A stretch of DNA of 64,000 bases from Lamellibrachia columna (GCA_963662155.1 OY759263.1:35259179-35323178), one strand, 5' to 3'; positions 23,956 through 35,295 are shown, counted from the stretch's first letter. Program-made: numbers and translations. The notes: a model not told the origin generated them from the letters alone.

Positions 23956-24194
23956 AGCTTTACCGTATGCATGTGTTCAAAGCAGAGTCAGCGTGGACTC
24001 ATTGCTGAGTCGTGGTTGGATCAGCTAAGAATCACCATCAGTTCGAATGAATAATGAAGTCAGCTTATCCAACTGTGTGGATATCGTACCCTATAACAAA
24101 ACACATTTTACTTTTAACTTGCGTGCATGCACTCGGAGAACGTTAAGATTGCATGGAAATAATATGTGTTCGTATATTTAACAATTCGTTACAG

Positions 24195-24377
24195 ATAACA
24201 AGTGCCCCCAAGTAAACCCCCCTCTCAATGCCAATATTGGATGCTCTGATATGTGGAGCTATCGTTCAACATGTATCACGGAGTGTAAGGAAGGATATCG
24301 TCTGTCTCGAAGTGGCACACGGAGCATCACTTGCAGTGACGACCAAACGTGGTCTGGGACCTTGTCTGGATGTGAAG
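24195..24377 (+). CDS. Receptor exon: CCP domain 3 (duplicate of CCP 2)
   Basis: Acceptor CGTTACAG ends at 24,194; donor GAAG-GTGCGT follows 24,377. Same 183-bp length and phase as CCP 2, with scattered replacements (NIGCSDMWSYRS, SRSGTRSITCSDDQTW). Reading frame and cysteines are kept, so both copies appear to be under constraint. Confidence 0.92.
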
Positions 24378-24621
24378 GTGCGTGAATATGGTATTGAACC
24401 AAACACTCACCGAACCGAAACTGTCCTAGATCGAATTGTATATTCACTGCACCGAAAAAACGCACGAACGCACGCACGCATGCACACACGAGCATGTGTG
24501 CATGCGCGACCGCGTGTATTTGTGTATCTGTAAACATTTGTGTTGATGTGTTCTGAAACAAATCTAAAATGCCAACCTAATTTACACATCATATTTTCAG
24601 TGAAATAACGTATGTTTTCAG

Positions 24622-24876
24622 TCAAAATATCTCCAGAGTTCAAGACATGCCCATCCGCCGTGAAGGTGAACGCTGACCGAGGCCAGAACTCGACTGTCGT
24701 AACGTGGCCGATTCCTGTCGTAACTAACAATGTAGACAGCTCTGTCACACCACGTCTGTCCAAAGGCCTGGCCCCGGGGTCACGGTTCACGCAGGGCCTA
24801 CATGAGATAGAGTACACAGCCCAGGACGCGGCACACAACGACACCATTCCGTGCAGGTTTACAGTTACGGTCGGAA
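24622..24876 (+). CDS. Receptor exon: HYR domain 2
   Basis: Acceptor TGTTTTCAG ends at 24,621; donor GGAA-GTAGGT follows 24,876. A 255-bp phase 1-1 exon holds a whole HYR: EFKTCPSAVKVNADRG, VVTWPIPVVTNNVDSSV, PGSRFTQGLHEIEYTAQDAA and CRFTVTV. Unlike HYR 1 it is not split by an intron. Confidence 0.9.
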
Positions 24877-24897
24877 GTAGGTGGCGTTTTATCAGGT

Positions 24898-25043
24898 TCA
24901 TTCGTTCGTTCGTTCGTTCGTTCGTTCGTTCGTTCGTTCGTTCGTTCGTTCGTTCGTTCGTTCGTTCGTTCGTTCGTTCGTTCGTTCGTTCGTTCGTTCG
25001 TTCGTTCGTTCGTTCGTTCGTTCGTTCGTTCGTTCGTTCGTTC
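24898..25043. repeat. GTTC tetranucleotide microsatellite (intronic)
   Basis: About 36 GTTC units starting 22 bp after the HYR 2 donor, grading into related ATTC repeats to about 25,105. Confidence 0.97.
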
Positions 25044-25105
25044 TCCATTGGTCCATTCATCCAATCATTCATTCATTCGTCCATTCATCCATTCATTCAT
25101 TCGTG

Positions 25106-25648
25106 TATGTACATATATTGTTTCTATAATTTCTATAATTACACATGCTCTGCATGCTCTACTGATAACAAAGATATAAGATAAACAAATACGAACATAG
25201 GCCTATTGTCATCTGCTCCTTTACTTCTTGTTAAGTAAATCATTTGCTGATATAGAAAATATTGACAATATTTCGGTATTTCATATTAGAATGAATATGT
25301 AACACTTATCTATCTTTCGCTCGCTTGCATTGTCTGATACATTTCTAAGAATTAATAACTTGTTTATGGATGAAACTCTCGATACCAACATACTGCTGGA
25401 ATTGAAGCAAGTAAGTAAAACACACAACACGCGGCATACGCGGTTATATTCCACCATCGATTTATAGTGAAAACATTTTCTTAAAATTATATGGGCTGTT
25501 CCATATGCATCGCTAAATAACTACTAAGGGCTTGACTGCCTCTAGACTCGTCGCCACCTTCACATTCGTGTTAAGATTGTCTAATAGCACTGTTATGGAT
25601 GCAACTACTTGTGTATGTTCCATTTACCAACTGCTGGAATGTTTTCAG
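25106..25648. other. Intron, no other feature
   Basis: AT-rich intron sequence between HYR 2 and CCP 4; nothing recognised. Confidence 0.5.
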
Positions 25649-25846
25649 AGACTACATGTCTCTCGGTCCAGTGGCCACGAAAGATGAAGACCATGTCTTG
25701 TCCCCAAGGCCTCGCATACGGAGCGTCGTGTACTTTCGCCTGTGAACCAGGATATGACATGATCGGTGAAGACAAAATCACCTGCGAACGTAACGAAAAT
25801 ACCTCAACATCTGGTTTCTGGAGCAGCGCACCACCAACATGTGATG
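25649..25846 (+). CDS. Receptor exon: CCP domain 4, followed by a GC donor
   Basis: Acceptor GTTTTCAG ends at 25,648. It reads TTCLSVQWPRKMKTMSCPQG, CTFACEPGYDMIGEDKITC and GFWSSAPPTCD. To keep phase 1 and meet the transmembrane exon the exon must end at 25,846, where the intron begins GCAAGT, a consensus GC-type donor. It is slightly aberrant at its N-terminal half but keeps the C-terminal CCP cysteines. Confidence 0.85.
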
Positions 25847-27358
25847 GCAAGTAGATCATCTGCTCGAAGACATTTTGCTTAATTTATGTTTAGAATGATC
25901 AACTATGCAAAAATACAACGTTCATAAAACCAATAGAAACAATTGCCAACGCATCGGGTGTGCTGCATGAAGAAACAAATCCGTAACGATAAACGGAGTA
26001 GTCAAGAAATTTGACACCACTTCACCAAAACTGTTCACTGCTGTAGAAGCAAATATTAGAAATTACTTTTTTATGATTGAATATAAAGCGAATACTTGTA
26101 TTAAAACTGTGGGAAAATGAATGAAAATTTACGTACATACTCATACACGACGTCACCAAATACATATGATTCAGGATGACGGCAAACATAACCGTGATTA
26201 TCACACTGACAACGCCAACTTGGTGCAACAATCCAACTGCCACTGAAACATGTTTGTATGTCGCAGCTGTTTTGTACAGTTGTATGTATGTTGCGTACCT
26301 AAATATAAATTCCGTGATTGTACACTTTTTGCTCTATATTGGCATTGCTACTGCCTACGATTAATTGGTTGATGGTACAGTTACTCCACGACAGCTCCAC
26401 TGCTGCACTCTCCCATTATTGTTGACATATTGCAGTACTCATTATATGTCCACGTTGTGATGTCCACGTTGTGATGTCCACGTTGTGATGTCCACGTTGT
26501 GATGTCCACGTTGTGATGTGCCACTGACTCCAAACTCAAAGGAACATTCAACTTACCTCTTGGGAAAGTGTACACTATAATTGATATAGGCAGTTGCGTA
26601 TATGCAAATTAACGTAAGACAAATGTATATGTAACTTCTCAAGTGGCACATCTTTGCGGTTTACCATAAAAATATACCCATGCAACGTGCATCCCAATAA
26701 TGCATGAACACACTTTACAATATGGGTGACACGTGTTTTAAGCAAGCTTCCGCAATAACTTGTTGCTTCTAATTCCTATGTATTGTTTTCTCCAATAACT
26801 ATCACAACTACCTCTACATCTACAACTAGTATGACTTAGTTAGCCATAACGTGTTGTGGATTGTATTGCATCATCATAAATCTGGAAGATGTGTACGATG
26901 TGTTCACATAGACTGTTGTCCTACTTCTGATCTATAAATATATTTTTTTATTAAATTGAGTTTAATTGTTACTAAGCTGCTATTCAATACAACAGCAGCA
27001 GTAGCAACAGCAACATTAGCAGCAGTAACAGCAACTGCAGCAATAACAACAGCACCAGCAGTAACAGCAGCAGCAGCAGTAGCAGCATTAGCAAGAGTAG
27101 CAGCAGTAAGAGCAACAGTAGCAGCAGTAGCAGCAGTAACAGTAGCAGTTGCTGCAGTAGCAACAGCAGTAGCAACAACAATAACAAGAGCAGCAGCAGC
27201 AGCAGCAGCTGCAGTTATAAAGCAGCAGCCGTATTTACTACGTGGACTACACGATAGTGTTACTCATTATAAATGGCGTGTCGTTGATCACAACAAATAA
27301 AATATTAATATTACATTGAAGTATAATTCATGACCTGCACTACTTTGTTTTACTATAG
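25847..27358. other. Intron with a 14-bp minisatellite and a trinucleotide microsatellite
   Basis: At 26,450-26,518 the unit GATGTCCACGTTGT is repeated about five times. At about 26,990-27,228 there is an imperfect AGC/AAC-type trinucleotide array. Open frames over both are artefacts. Confidence 0.85.
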
Positions 27359-27486
27359 GTGCTGAGCATTCCAAAGGTCCAACAGCAGCAATAGCAGGGG
27401 CTATTATCAGTTTCATAGTCGGCTTCCTAGTCATTGTGGCTGCGGTGATTGTGATCTGGAGAAAGCGTTCTACCCCTACTCCTGAA
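27359..27486 (+). CDS. Receptor exon: transmembrane segment
   Basis: Acceptor TTACTATAG ends at 27,358; donor GAA-GTAAGT follows 27,486. Phase 1 in, phase 0 out. It reads GAEHSKGPTAAIAG, a hydrophobic helix of about 24 residues (AIISFIVGFLVIVAAVIVIW), and a stop-transfer RKR. This fixes the protein as a type I membrane protein. Confidence 0.9.
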
Positions 27487-27798
27487 GTAAGTATGCTTGC
27501 AAGATCATGGTTTCTATCGAACGAGTTGTCACTGGTATTTTTACTAAACCTACCAAAAATCGATCTGTCAAACCTGGATATCCTCATTTTATTATACGAT
27601 ACTACATACATGGGTCACATTAGTGACACACAACAATATATTATCATCAACTTTTATCAATGTAATTATTCTCAACATTCGTATCGTACAACATAAATGT
27701 ACATGACTTTCAATGATTTTCAATTTTAAGAAGGTATATGCAAAGAATATGCAAAAAACAATATGCAAGTAATCATAAAGTGTTATCTACAGTTGCAG

Positions 27799-27933
27799 CC
27801 AGGACAAGAAGAAGAAGCAAAACCCGCGATCCCAAAGAGTGTCGACGAATACAAGGTCAAGGATGGCCTGGAGGAGAATGACCACAACGAGTCACTCGTA
27901 CATTACTATGATGAAAACGAATACCATTGCTGA
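27799..27933 (+). CDS. Receptor last exon: cytoplasmic tail
   Basis: Acceptor AGTTGCAG ends at 27,798 (an alternative AG at 27,792 would add two residues). In phase 0 it reads PGQEEEAKPAIPKSVDEYK to YYDENEYHC and a TGA at 27,931-27,933. The tail is short, acidic and has four tyrosines, three clustered near the end (YYDENEY), possible phosphorylation or sorting sites by inference. Confidence 0.88.
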   Translation, partial: PGQEEEAKPAIPKSVDEYKVKDGLEENDHNESLVHYYDENEYHC

Positions 27934-28054
27934 ACCTAAGCAGCTCGCTGTCGACAATGCGTATGTCAACATTAGATCAGGAAAAGAGAGCAATGAATTG
28001 CGTTTCAGATGTATCGTAATTATTAAGTATTGCGCCCATCCCTGATGTAAAACA

Positions 28055-28065
28055 TACATGCCTAC

Positions 28066-28096
<31 letters not shown>

Positions 28097-28270
28097 CATA
28101 CATACATACATGTATGCATGCATGCATACATACCTACCTACATACATACATACATACATACGTACGTACGTACATACATATATGCATAACGAATAATGTA
28201 AACACATTTCATTACTAGCTTTGACAAGACACGGAGGCATTATCATCGTATTATAACATACATACATACA

Positions 28271-28304
<34 letters not shown>

Positions 28305-28320
28305 CATACATGTGTGCATA
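28055..28320. repeat. CATA tetranucleotide microsatellites
   Basis: Two blocks of (CATA)n, at about 28,060-28,180 and 28,255-28,312, flanking a unique stretch. Confidence 0.95.
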
Positions 28321-28635
28321 TATGCGTGCGTGTGTGCGTACGTGCGTGGCGCGGACACATGTATACGTATACACATACATAGGCATTGCAACATACATAA
28401 TTATGCGTTGATAAAAGGTGTTTGTGTTTCGATTACGTTTAATTAGTCTTGGTTGAATGTGCCACAAACACAGCGTTAGTTTCTACCGTTATATTCAGCT
28501 ATTAGGCGTTGCGCTTAAGAACATAACATCCCGTAGCTATATTTAGCATAGCAAGTGGTGATGGTCTACACAAACGTATATGATTCTCAGAAGAGCACAA
28601 CAAGATAAAAATGGCGAAATATGTCTGCTAACGAT

Positions 28636-28807
28636 GTGTTATCCCGTCATGTTTGACCTACTTTACCATGTGGTGAATGTGTTATCCGTCATGCCTGACA
28701 TACTTTCCCAAGTGGTGAATGTGTTATCCCGTCATGCCTGACCTACTTTCCCATGCGGTGAATGTGTTACCCCGTCATGCCCGACCTACTTTCCCATGTG
28801 GTGATTG
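28636..28807. repeat. 43-bp tandem repeat, four copies
   Basis: Copies start at 28,636, 28,679, 28,721 and 28,764 with GTGTTATCCCGTCATG and contain CCTACTTTCCCATG. Confidence 0.9.
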
Positions 28808-30234
28808 TGCTTCAGAATGGAGCAGGGATATTACAATCTACCCTACGTAACCCTCGCAGGTCTTGGGTATGCACAGACGAGGTTGCCTTATTATCTGTGC
28901 AATGTCGACATTATCTACGTACATTTGTATTGCTCAAAGGTTTACCGTCACGTACATGCGCCGTGATCGGATATTCACGATTATTGTTTTTGCGATTAGG
29001 GAACACTTGACAATGTACACTGCTTGTACATTTTATATGCACGCTAATATACTAGAAATTAATAATTTAATTGTACACGTTTCCATACATATTGTATGAA
29101 CATATCTAATATAATTTGATTGAAAATTCTGTCGTCGCAGAAGAAAATATGTTGTTTCCATTATCATTAAATCGTTTTAATGTGATTAGCCCGATTAATG
29201 TTGTAACACTAATGAATGTCGATATTAACACACACTTACCTTTTGCTAGATGACACATAATAGCTAATAAAAGAATAATATTTCCCAACTGGTGTTTGTT
29301 GAATATTACTTAGATAATTGGATAAGAAAACAATTAGTCATTCTCGCCAAGTCGCTCGGCTCACATCTGGCAATAATATGTGGCATGAATTTTGGAAAAT
29401 GCAGATATTATTTGTCGGAATAAGTGATATATAACAGGTAGGACATCGTAATGTGGCAACTGTATAACATTATTCATATGTCACCACGTTCCCGGGTCTA
29501 TGTGACATGACAACAACAAACATAGTATTAGACAAAGACGAGAGCAATCAACAGCAAATAGCGACATCGTCTTCATCTGACATTCCACACTATGATAACC
29601 AAATTACACAAGAATAGTTCTCATCAAAATGTGTTCACATGGTATGACAGCATAGGTTTGGAGCAACAATGCCGGACAATGCCATAGTACCGGAGTGTTA
29701 TGACGTCACAACGCTAACTACAAGCTTTCGCTGTTCTAACGAGACTTGTCAGTCAATGCACTCATGTCGTATCCTACTGACTAGTGTGACCCCCCCCCCC
29801 GCTTCAAACGTGGGACCGTGTTTGGTTATTTGATACGTATCACGACCGAGTTGCCTATTATCAGCAGATAAGTGTATGTTTACCGGTACATTACGAACAC
29901 TTTTTTACGATATCTACCGGTGGTGATTTGATCAATGACACTGGGAAGTCCCCACGTTCCGGCAATTCACACGAAAGGAAATTTGCCACGGTATTCTGTG
30001 GTTACGGGGGTTATTTGGTTGATCGGCGTCGATTATTCAGCGTGTCGGTCTCGTGGTATTCCTGTTCACATAGGAAGTGCAAGCGAAGCTACATTGGCAG
30101 TAACGTTGGGACGTCCTCACTACGATGAGTCATGGAGGAATTATAACGAGCTTACGTAGTTGAACAACTATTTTCGTTTTGTGTGTGCTTGACCTGCTGA
30201 ATGCATGCAGTCAACTTAACCTGGAATGTGGCAA

Positions 30235-30322
<88 letters not shown>

Positions 30323-30689
30323 CCAGGAAACCATAACAGCTACAGTTACATGGTACCACCCAGTGATTGGACATGTTATTAGAACATGATTGATGTACAA
30401 TAAGTGCCATTTGTCACAACGGCTAGAAAATGTGAGCTAAAATTATACTTTTTGACGTTTTTCGAAACTTTTGGTGATTATGATTTGTGTCTACTGATGT
30501 TGACTTGGTACATATTGATGATATACAGTGAAGTGCACCTGTGCGACACTGCATTGCTGGTGGTCGATCAGCTGTGACCGTAACAACAAGAGCCTTGTCA
30601 GAATTAGCGCAGCCATTCTTCCCAGTATGATCACCTACAATAGGACTGAACTACTGCTTATTGAATGTTCCATTGTGACTGGATTTCAC
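28808..30689. other. No gene seen; AT microsatellite at 30,236-30,320
   Basis: AT-rich sequence without recognised exons. A pure AT run of about 85 bp lies at 30,236-30,320. The frames at 29,928-30,159 show no domain. Confidence 0.5.
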
Positions 30690-31100
30690 TTTGCACTGAA
30701 CCTTGAACACCTCAACAATGGTCGGACTCGCAGGGGTAGTAGGGCTGGCAGGTCAAAGCAAAGATCAATTGCTGTTTTGATTAACCCTCGCCTCCCGCCA
30801 TCGTTTAGGGTGAAATCTAAGGTCTGTATTAAAAATCTAATTGCAGTGAAGATCGACACATAAAACGGAACTAACAACGCAAACACTGCTTCCATCAAAC
30901 TATCTGGTGGCCTCTTAAACGCAAGATCAGTCAAGAACAAGATCGCAGCACTTCTGTATTATACCAACGGTTATGACCTTGATGTGCTTTTCCGACAGAG
31001 ACTTGGCTGAAACCAGAAGACAGAGACCAGGTCATCATTGGTGACTTATATCTGACTTTTTACAGCTTCCTCCACATCCGCGTGTATAACAACAAACCAA
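30690..31100 (+). pseudogene. LINE 5' part: pre-endonuclease and endonuclease start
   Basis: Plus-strand pieces read RTRRGSRAGRSKQRSIAVL, then (in another frame) LLNARSVKNK-type and DLDVLF with LAETRRQR-like endonuclease N-terminal signatures. Sequence breaks at about 31,100, where a minus-strand CR1 copy begins. It is possibly the 5' part of the LINE continuing at 32,870-34,286. Confidence 0.6.
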
Positions 31101-31104
31101 GCTC

Positions 31105-32000
31105 GTTATAACAAGATTGCTATCCAAAAATACACATTCCAGATGGCGAGTGGACGAGGAAACCATTGGCTTATTAAGAGTCCAACAATGTTATCATTTA
31201 TATATAGCCCGCCATTATCAGATATCTGTAAATTTTATTTTTAAACATATTTACACTACTAGCATTTACACAATCATTTGACAGTTTGTTCCATTCATTT
31301 ATCACCATCGGCAAGAATGATTACTTTCTCATGTCCAACTTACACTGTTCCTTAACTAATGCTACTTTGTGCCCTTTGGTTCTACGGCCTTCTTTAAGTT
31401 TGAAGAATATATTCTTATCAATATCCTCATAATCATTCACCATTTTCATCACTTATACTTGGTCTCCTCTTAGTCTTCTGGTATCTAGTATTATTAAACC
31501 ACATTCTAAAAGTGGCTTTCATAACTAAGGTATATCAATTCTGGAATAATTTTAGTGGCTCTTACTTTTATTCTGTCTAGCTTGTCTATATTCTTATTGC
31601 GATATGGCCTCCATGCTTGTATACAATATTCCAAAAGCGGTCTAACAATTGCCTTGTACAGGGGGTACACTTAGTTGTTTCCAGTGGTCCGACCTTATCT
31701 CGAACTTTCTGTTTACTCCTTACATAAGCATCTTTCTGTAATTTTTTTTATTACCTGCCAATTTTTTTTCAAAGGTTCTTTTGGATTTTCTAATTTCAGT
31801 TGTAATTAGTTTAAATGCCTCTTTGTAGTTTGCGTAGCCTTCTACATTTCCAGGGTGTTTATATACCCACCACAACATCTGATTGTGAGTAATTTTTCTA
31901 ATAGCCTCTTTTGACAATTGCTTCTTCCTGGACCTTTTCCCTTGTTTTCTTAATGGAACAAATCTCCCAGTAATGCCCTCAGTCTCACCTTTTTATGGTA
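31105..32000 (-). pseudogene. CR1-like LINE, 3' end joined to the pre-RT linker (RT deleted)
   Basis: 31,105-31,680 is a close relative of 5,570-6,110 (RT C-terminus and 3' UTR). At about 31,680 it jumps to the linker region upstream of the RT (frame 31,720-31,917, WVYKHPGNVEGYANYKEAFK and KSKRTFEKKLAG), which also resembles 12,090-12,290. The central RT is therefore deleted. Many stops; dead. Confidence 0.82.
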
Positions 32001-32869
32001 GCTGGGGAGGCTATTATATACTTGTCTTGAATTGATTAGTTTCAGTAGAAGTTTTAAAGATAAATTAACCATTTCTTCAAATATTGTAGTTGAAATAATA
32101 TATAATATACCAGATTAAAAAAATTGAGTTTTTCATTTATTTTGTTATGTTACAAGGAAAAAAGCCACTAAAAAAGAAGTTTAATCGTTTTGAGAAAATC
32201 CCCAAAGAAATGAATGACATACATATAAATATGACAGTGTAACTGGTAACTTTATGGCAGATTTTGGTTAACATAAACCAATTATGTCTGCTCCACCACC
32301 GTGAATGAATTAAGCAAAAGTTTAATGACAGCCTAAAGTGGCAGTGTATTTTTGACACAAACCCTTCACCAATCGTAATTTACTGCTGTATTACGTTGCT
32401 TGCACGTAAGACGCGTTGACACGCAACATTGCAACGTCGTGAGTGTTGTAGTTTTTCTCAAACAATATTTTAAACATCATTTCCTGGTTATAATTAAAAA
32501 CACAATTTCAACAAATGCTTGTTTTTGTGTTGAAATTAACGGTTTTTCACTGGCGTTGTATGTATTGTTAAAAAAACACAATGGTCATTTATAATGTTCA
32601 CATGTCCCCTTAATTTGCCGCCACAATAGCCATTGAATCTGTACTTGTAATTTGTCGTCTATGGTATCAGGTTACGCAAGCCAACTAACAAACACCTGGC
32701 AGGGTGTGTATACTGTCATTTTGATTGGCCCGTTATCCCGCGGAGTCACCAGATCACGTATGGGTCGGCATTTCGGTTCGTGTCAAAGGCACGATAAACT
32801 ACATTAATGCTCTCTGATCGCTGACATTTGTTGGTTTAAGTACATGATTTAGTTAGGTAGATATAATAC
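32001..32869. other. No feature seen
   Basis: AT-rich spacer separating LINE pieces; only short spurious frames. Confidence 0.45.
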
Positions 32870-34286
32870 TGAACTCCTCGACAAGCTCCAGACCAAAATG
32901 GTATGGTGGCTATACTACCCCAGCCAGCCTCGTACACTTCAGACATCCTGGAGGCAAAGATGATACGCAGGAAAACATAGATAAAGTGTAAGGAAAGGGG
33001 GACTTACGGTGACTCTGCAGATTTACAGGGACGGCGCGAGCTGGCCAAGCAGAAAGATAATGTTAAGAAACGGTACTTCATTGAATTCTTGGTTGAAGCC
33101 CAGTCTGATCCCAAAGGTGTTTTCAAAATCATTGAGCGGCTAAAGTCTTGCAGCACCCAGAGCATCCTCGCCAGCCATGACACTCTTGTGGAGATGACGG
33201 ACAGGTTTGTGGAGTTCTTCACACACAAGATCACCAAGATACGCAGCGATTTGTCATATTCACGAGATCACCAGCAACCTAAACAGGTTTCACCTTGTGA
33301 CGACGACGTCACCTCCAGCTTGCCAGAATTCACCCCTGCCTCAAAAGCTGAGATGAGGAAGTTGGTCAAACAATCTCCATCAAAGTCATACAGCTTAGAT
33401 CAACTTCCGATATGGCTTCTGAAAGACAATCTGGATGCATTATTGCCGGCGCTGATTCATATTGTAAACAGTTCCAAATCATCGGGGAATATGTCCGACT
33501 CACTGAAGGAGGCCTTTGTCACCCTTCTGTAGAAAATGATCAATCTTGACACCGAACAACTAAAGAACTTCCGACCTGTGTCGAATATGTAATTCGCTTC
33601 CAAGCTGGTAGGACGTGCGGTGCCAAGTCGACTGAAGAACTATGTGTCTGAACACGGCTTGCATGAGAGTCTCCAGTCAGCCTACTAGAAACACCACAAT
33701 ACTGAAACAGCGCTCCTCACGATCAGTGACGATGTGCTCCGTGCTATTGATAACAAGAAATATGCCCTCCGTGTGTGCTCGATCTGTCTATGGCGTTTGG
33801 TACGGTGGACCATTCAGTACTACTCCCCAGGCTACATACTAGACTAGGCATCACAGAGACAACCCTCTCTATCATACCTCACCAACAGAAAGCAATCAGT
33901 CGTCATCCAGAGGGCTTCATCCAACAGCCATATACTTTGGAGTATCTCAGGGCTCTGTGCTGGGGCACAAGCTTTTTTGTGTATACACCCAACCGCTGGG
34001 GGATATCATGCGAAGGCACGACATTGAATTTCACCTGTATGTAGAAGAGAGCTAACTGCAGTTCACCTTTAACCCTGGAACACCCCAGTCAGCGCATGAC
34101 GTTATGGAGAGGTGCATTGCTATAGTCAGGCTCTGGATGGCTATGAACTTCTTAAAACTCGATGGCAGCAAAACGGAGTTTGCTGTAGTTGGTGCCAAAT
34201 GACACCAAAGCAGCCGTGACAGACGGGGAGAACGTGACAAAACCGAAAGCAAGGAACATTGGCGTAGTTCCAGCTGTCCAAGCTGC
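32870..34286 (+). pseudogene. L2/CR1-like LINE, RT region, interrupted by the Polinton
   Basis: The plus-strand frame 33,089-33,532 covers the pre-RT region (FIEFLVEAQSDPKGVFKII, KSYSLDQLPIWLLKD). Then, through stops and frameshifts, follow FRPVSNM, SLQSAY, LDLSMAFGTVDHSVLL (about 33,775) and a palm segment reading LYVEESQLQ at about 34,030, where YADD would be expected, so the catalytic aspartates are lost. The copy stops at 34,286 and resumes at 47,483 in a compatible frame across one copy of the AACGTG duplication. Confidence 0.85.
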
Positions 34287-34292
34287 AACGTG
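34287..34292. repeat. Polinton target-site duplication, left copy (AACGTG)
   Basis: AACGTG directly before the AGTAGTATATG terminus; identical to 47,477-47,482. Polintons make 6-bp duplications. Confidence 0.93.
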
Positions 34293-35295
34293 AGTAGTAT
34301 ATGTATTTTTGAATCCTTAAATTTGGTAAGCTTTTGGGGCTCATTCTGATTGGTCGAAATTTGAAATGGAGCGTTCTGTTTGGTCGTGCGCTTTTTGCCG
34401 TATATTGCCGTATAATCCCCTATTATCGCTCAAATGGTAAGATTTTTGGGCTCTTTCTGATTGGTCGAGAGCAGTTTCACCACCAGGGGGCGCCACATGG
34501 ATTCATTCTGATTGGTCGAGAGCCGTCACGTGACCTATGACGTCTATATTTGCAGAAATTAGAATATATTGCACCCTTTTGTAGTGAAACCGTCACCAGG
34601 GGGCGCTACGGGTCAATTGTGTCGACGGTTTGTGACCTAGTTTCGACTGTTCTGATTGGTCGAGAGCCGTCACGTGACCTATGACGTCACAGCTCATTTG
34701 CATAAATTTGCATACATTAGCATAAATTACACCCTTTTGTGGTGAAACCGTCGCCAGAGGGCGCAACGTGTCATCCCTATTATCGCCCCCGAGACATTTT
34801 TTTTTTTACGGTGATATTGTCGTCAGGGGCGCTACGAGTCAAACGTGTCGACGGTTCTGATGGGTCGAGAGTAGTCACGTGACTTATGACGTCACAGCTT
34901 CTCATTTGCATGTCACGTGACATCTCCATGGAGACTGTCATCTTGTTTTGCTGCCATGTTGTTTTGCGATTATACGGTCACCAGGGGCGCTGCTACGGGT
35001 AAATTATGTCGACGGTTCTGATGGGTCGAGAGCCGTCACGTGACCTACGACGTCACAGCTCTTCATTTCAGTGGCGAGCGTTCTTATTGGTCGAGAGTCC
35101 TATGACGTCACCTCATCAAGTGTGAATAGAATTGTCGGTTAGGGTTAGGGTTAATAACCCTAATTATGTCGTCTGTAGTGAACCATAATACGAACCCTGT
35201 AGGGTTAGTAACCCTAATGTAAGGTCAAAGGTCACCGACCTGTTGTACTGATACGATTGCCAGTTAGTGTTAGTAACCCTAATTCTGTCTGATGA
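34293..35295 (+). repeat. Polinton left terminal inverted repeat, rich in transcription-factor-like sites
   Basis: Matches the reverse complement of 46,560-47,476 along its length with indels. It contains four copies of an ordered module (CTGATTGG-type box, 9 bp, GTCACGTGAC, 3 bp, TGACGTCA-type CRE): at 34,508, 34,652, 34,857 and 35,018. Octamer-like ATTTGCAT boxes lie at 34,696, 34,706 and 34,904. CTCF-like CCACCAGGGGGCGCC is at 34,480-34,494, with related sites at 34,593-34,607 and 34,752-34,765. TTAGGG repeats occur at about 35,138-35,155. Confidence 0.92.

Larger units (their letters stand above)
22180..24428. repeat. Tandem duplication of about 1.07 kb carrying a CCP exon and a SINE
   Basis: Units about 22,180-23,362 and 23,427-24,428. 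Matching landmarks: GTAATAATTGTGGTATCA, the SINE, the CCP exon (23,127 and 24,195, offset 1,068) and the ATGGTATTGAACCAAACACT tail. Divergence is modest in exon and intron alike. Confidence 0.85.
18150..27933 (+). other. Host gene: single-pass receptor with HYR and sushi (CCP) domains, at least 11 exons
   Basis: Eleven exons whose borders and phases agree throughout (phase at each junction: 2,1,2,1,1,1,1,1,1,0). Order of encoded parts: two cysteine-containing exons, HYR split over two exons, CCP, CCP, CCP, HYR, CCP, transmembrane helix, cytoplasmic tail and stop. CCP and HYR modules are extracellular protein-binding folds; an HYR-CCP type I membrane protein could be an adhesion or immune-type receptor or a complement-control-like protein, which is inference. 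No signal-peptide exon was found, so the 5' end probably lies upstream. No polyadenylation signal was located right after the stop. Confidence 0.85.

Noticed and set aside
24407..25184. Open frames rich in RSFV or NERT repeats
   Set aside because: Products of the GTTC microsatellite on either strand.
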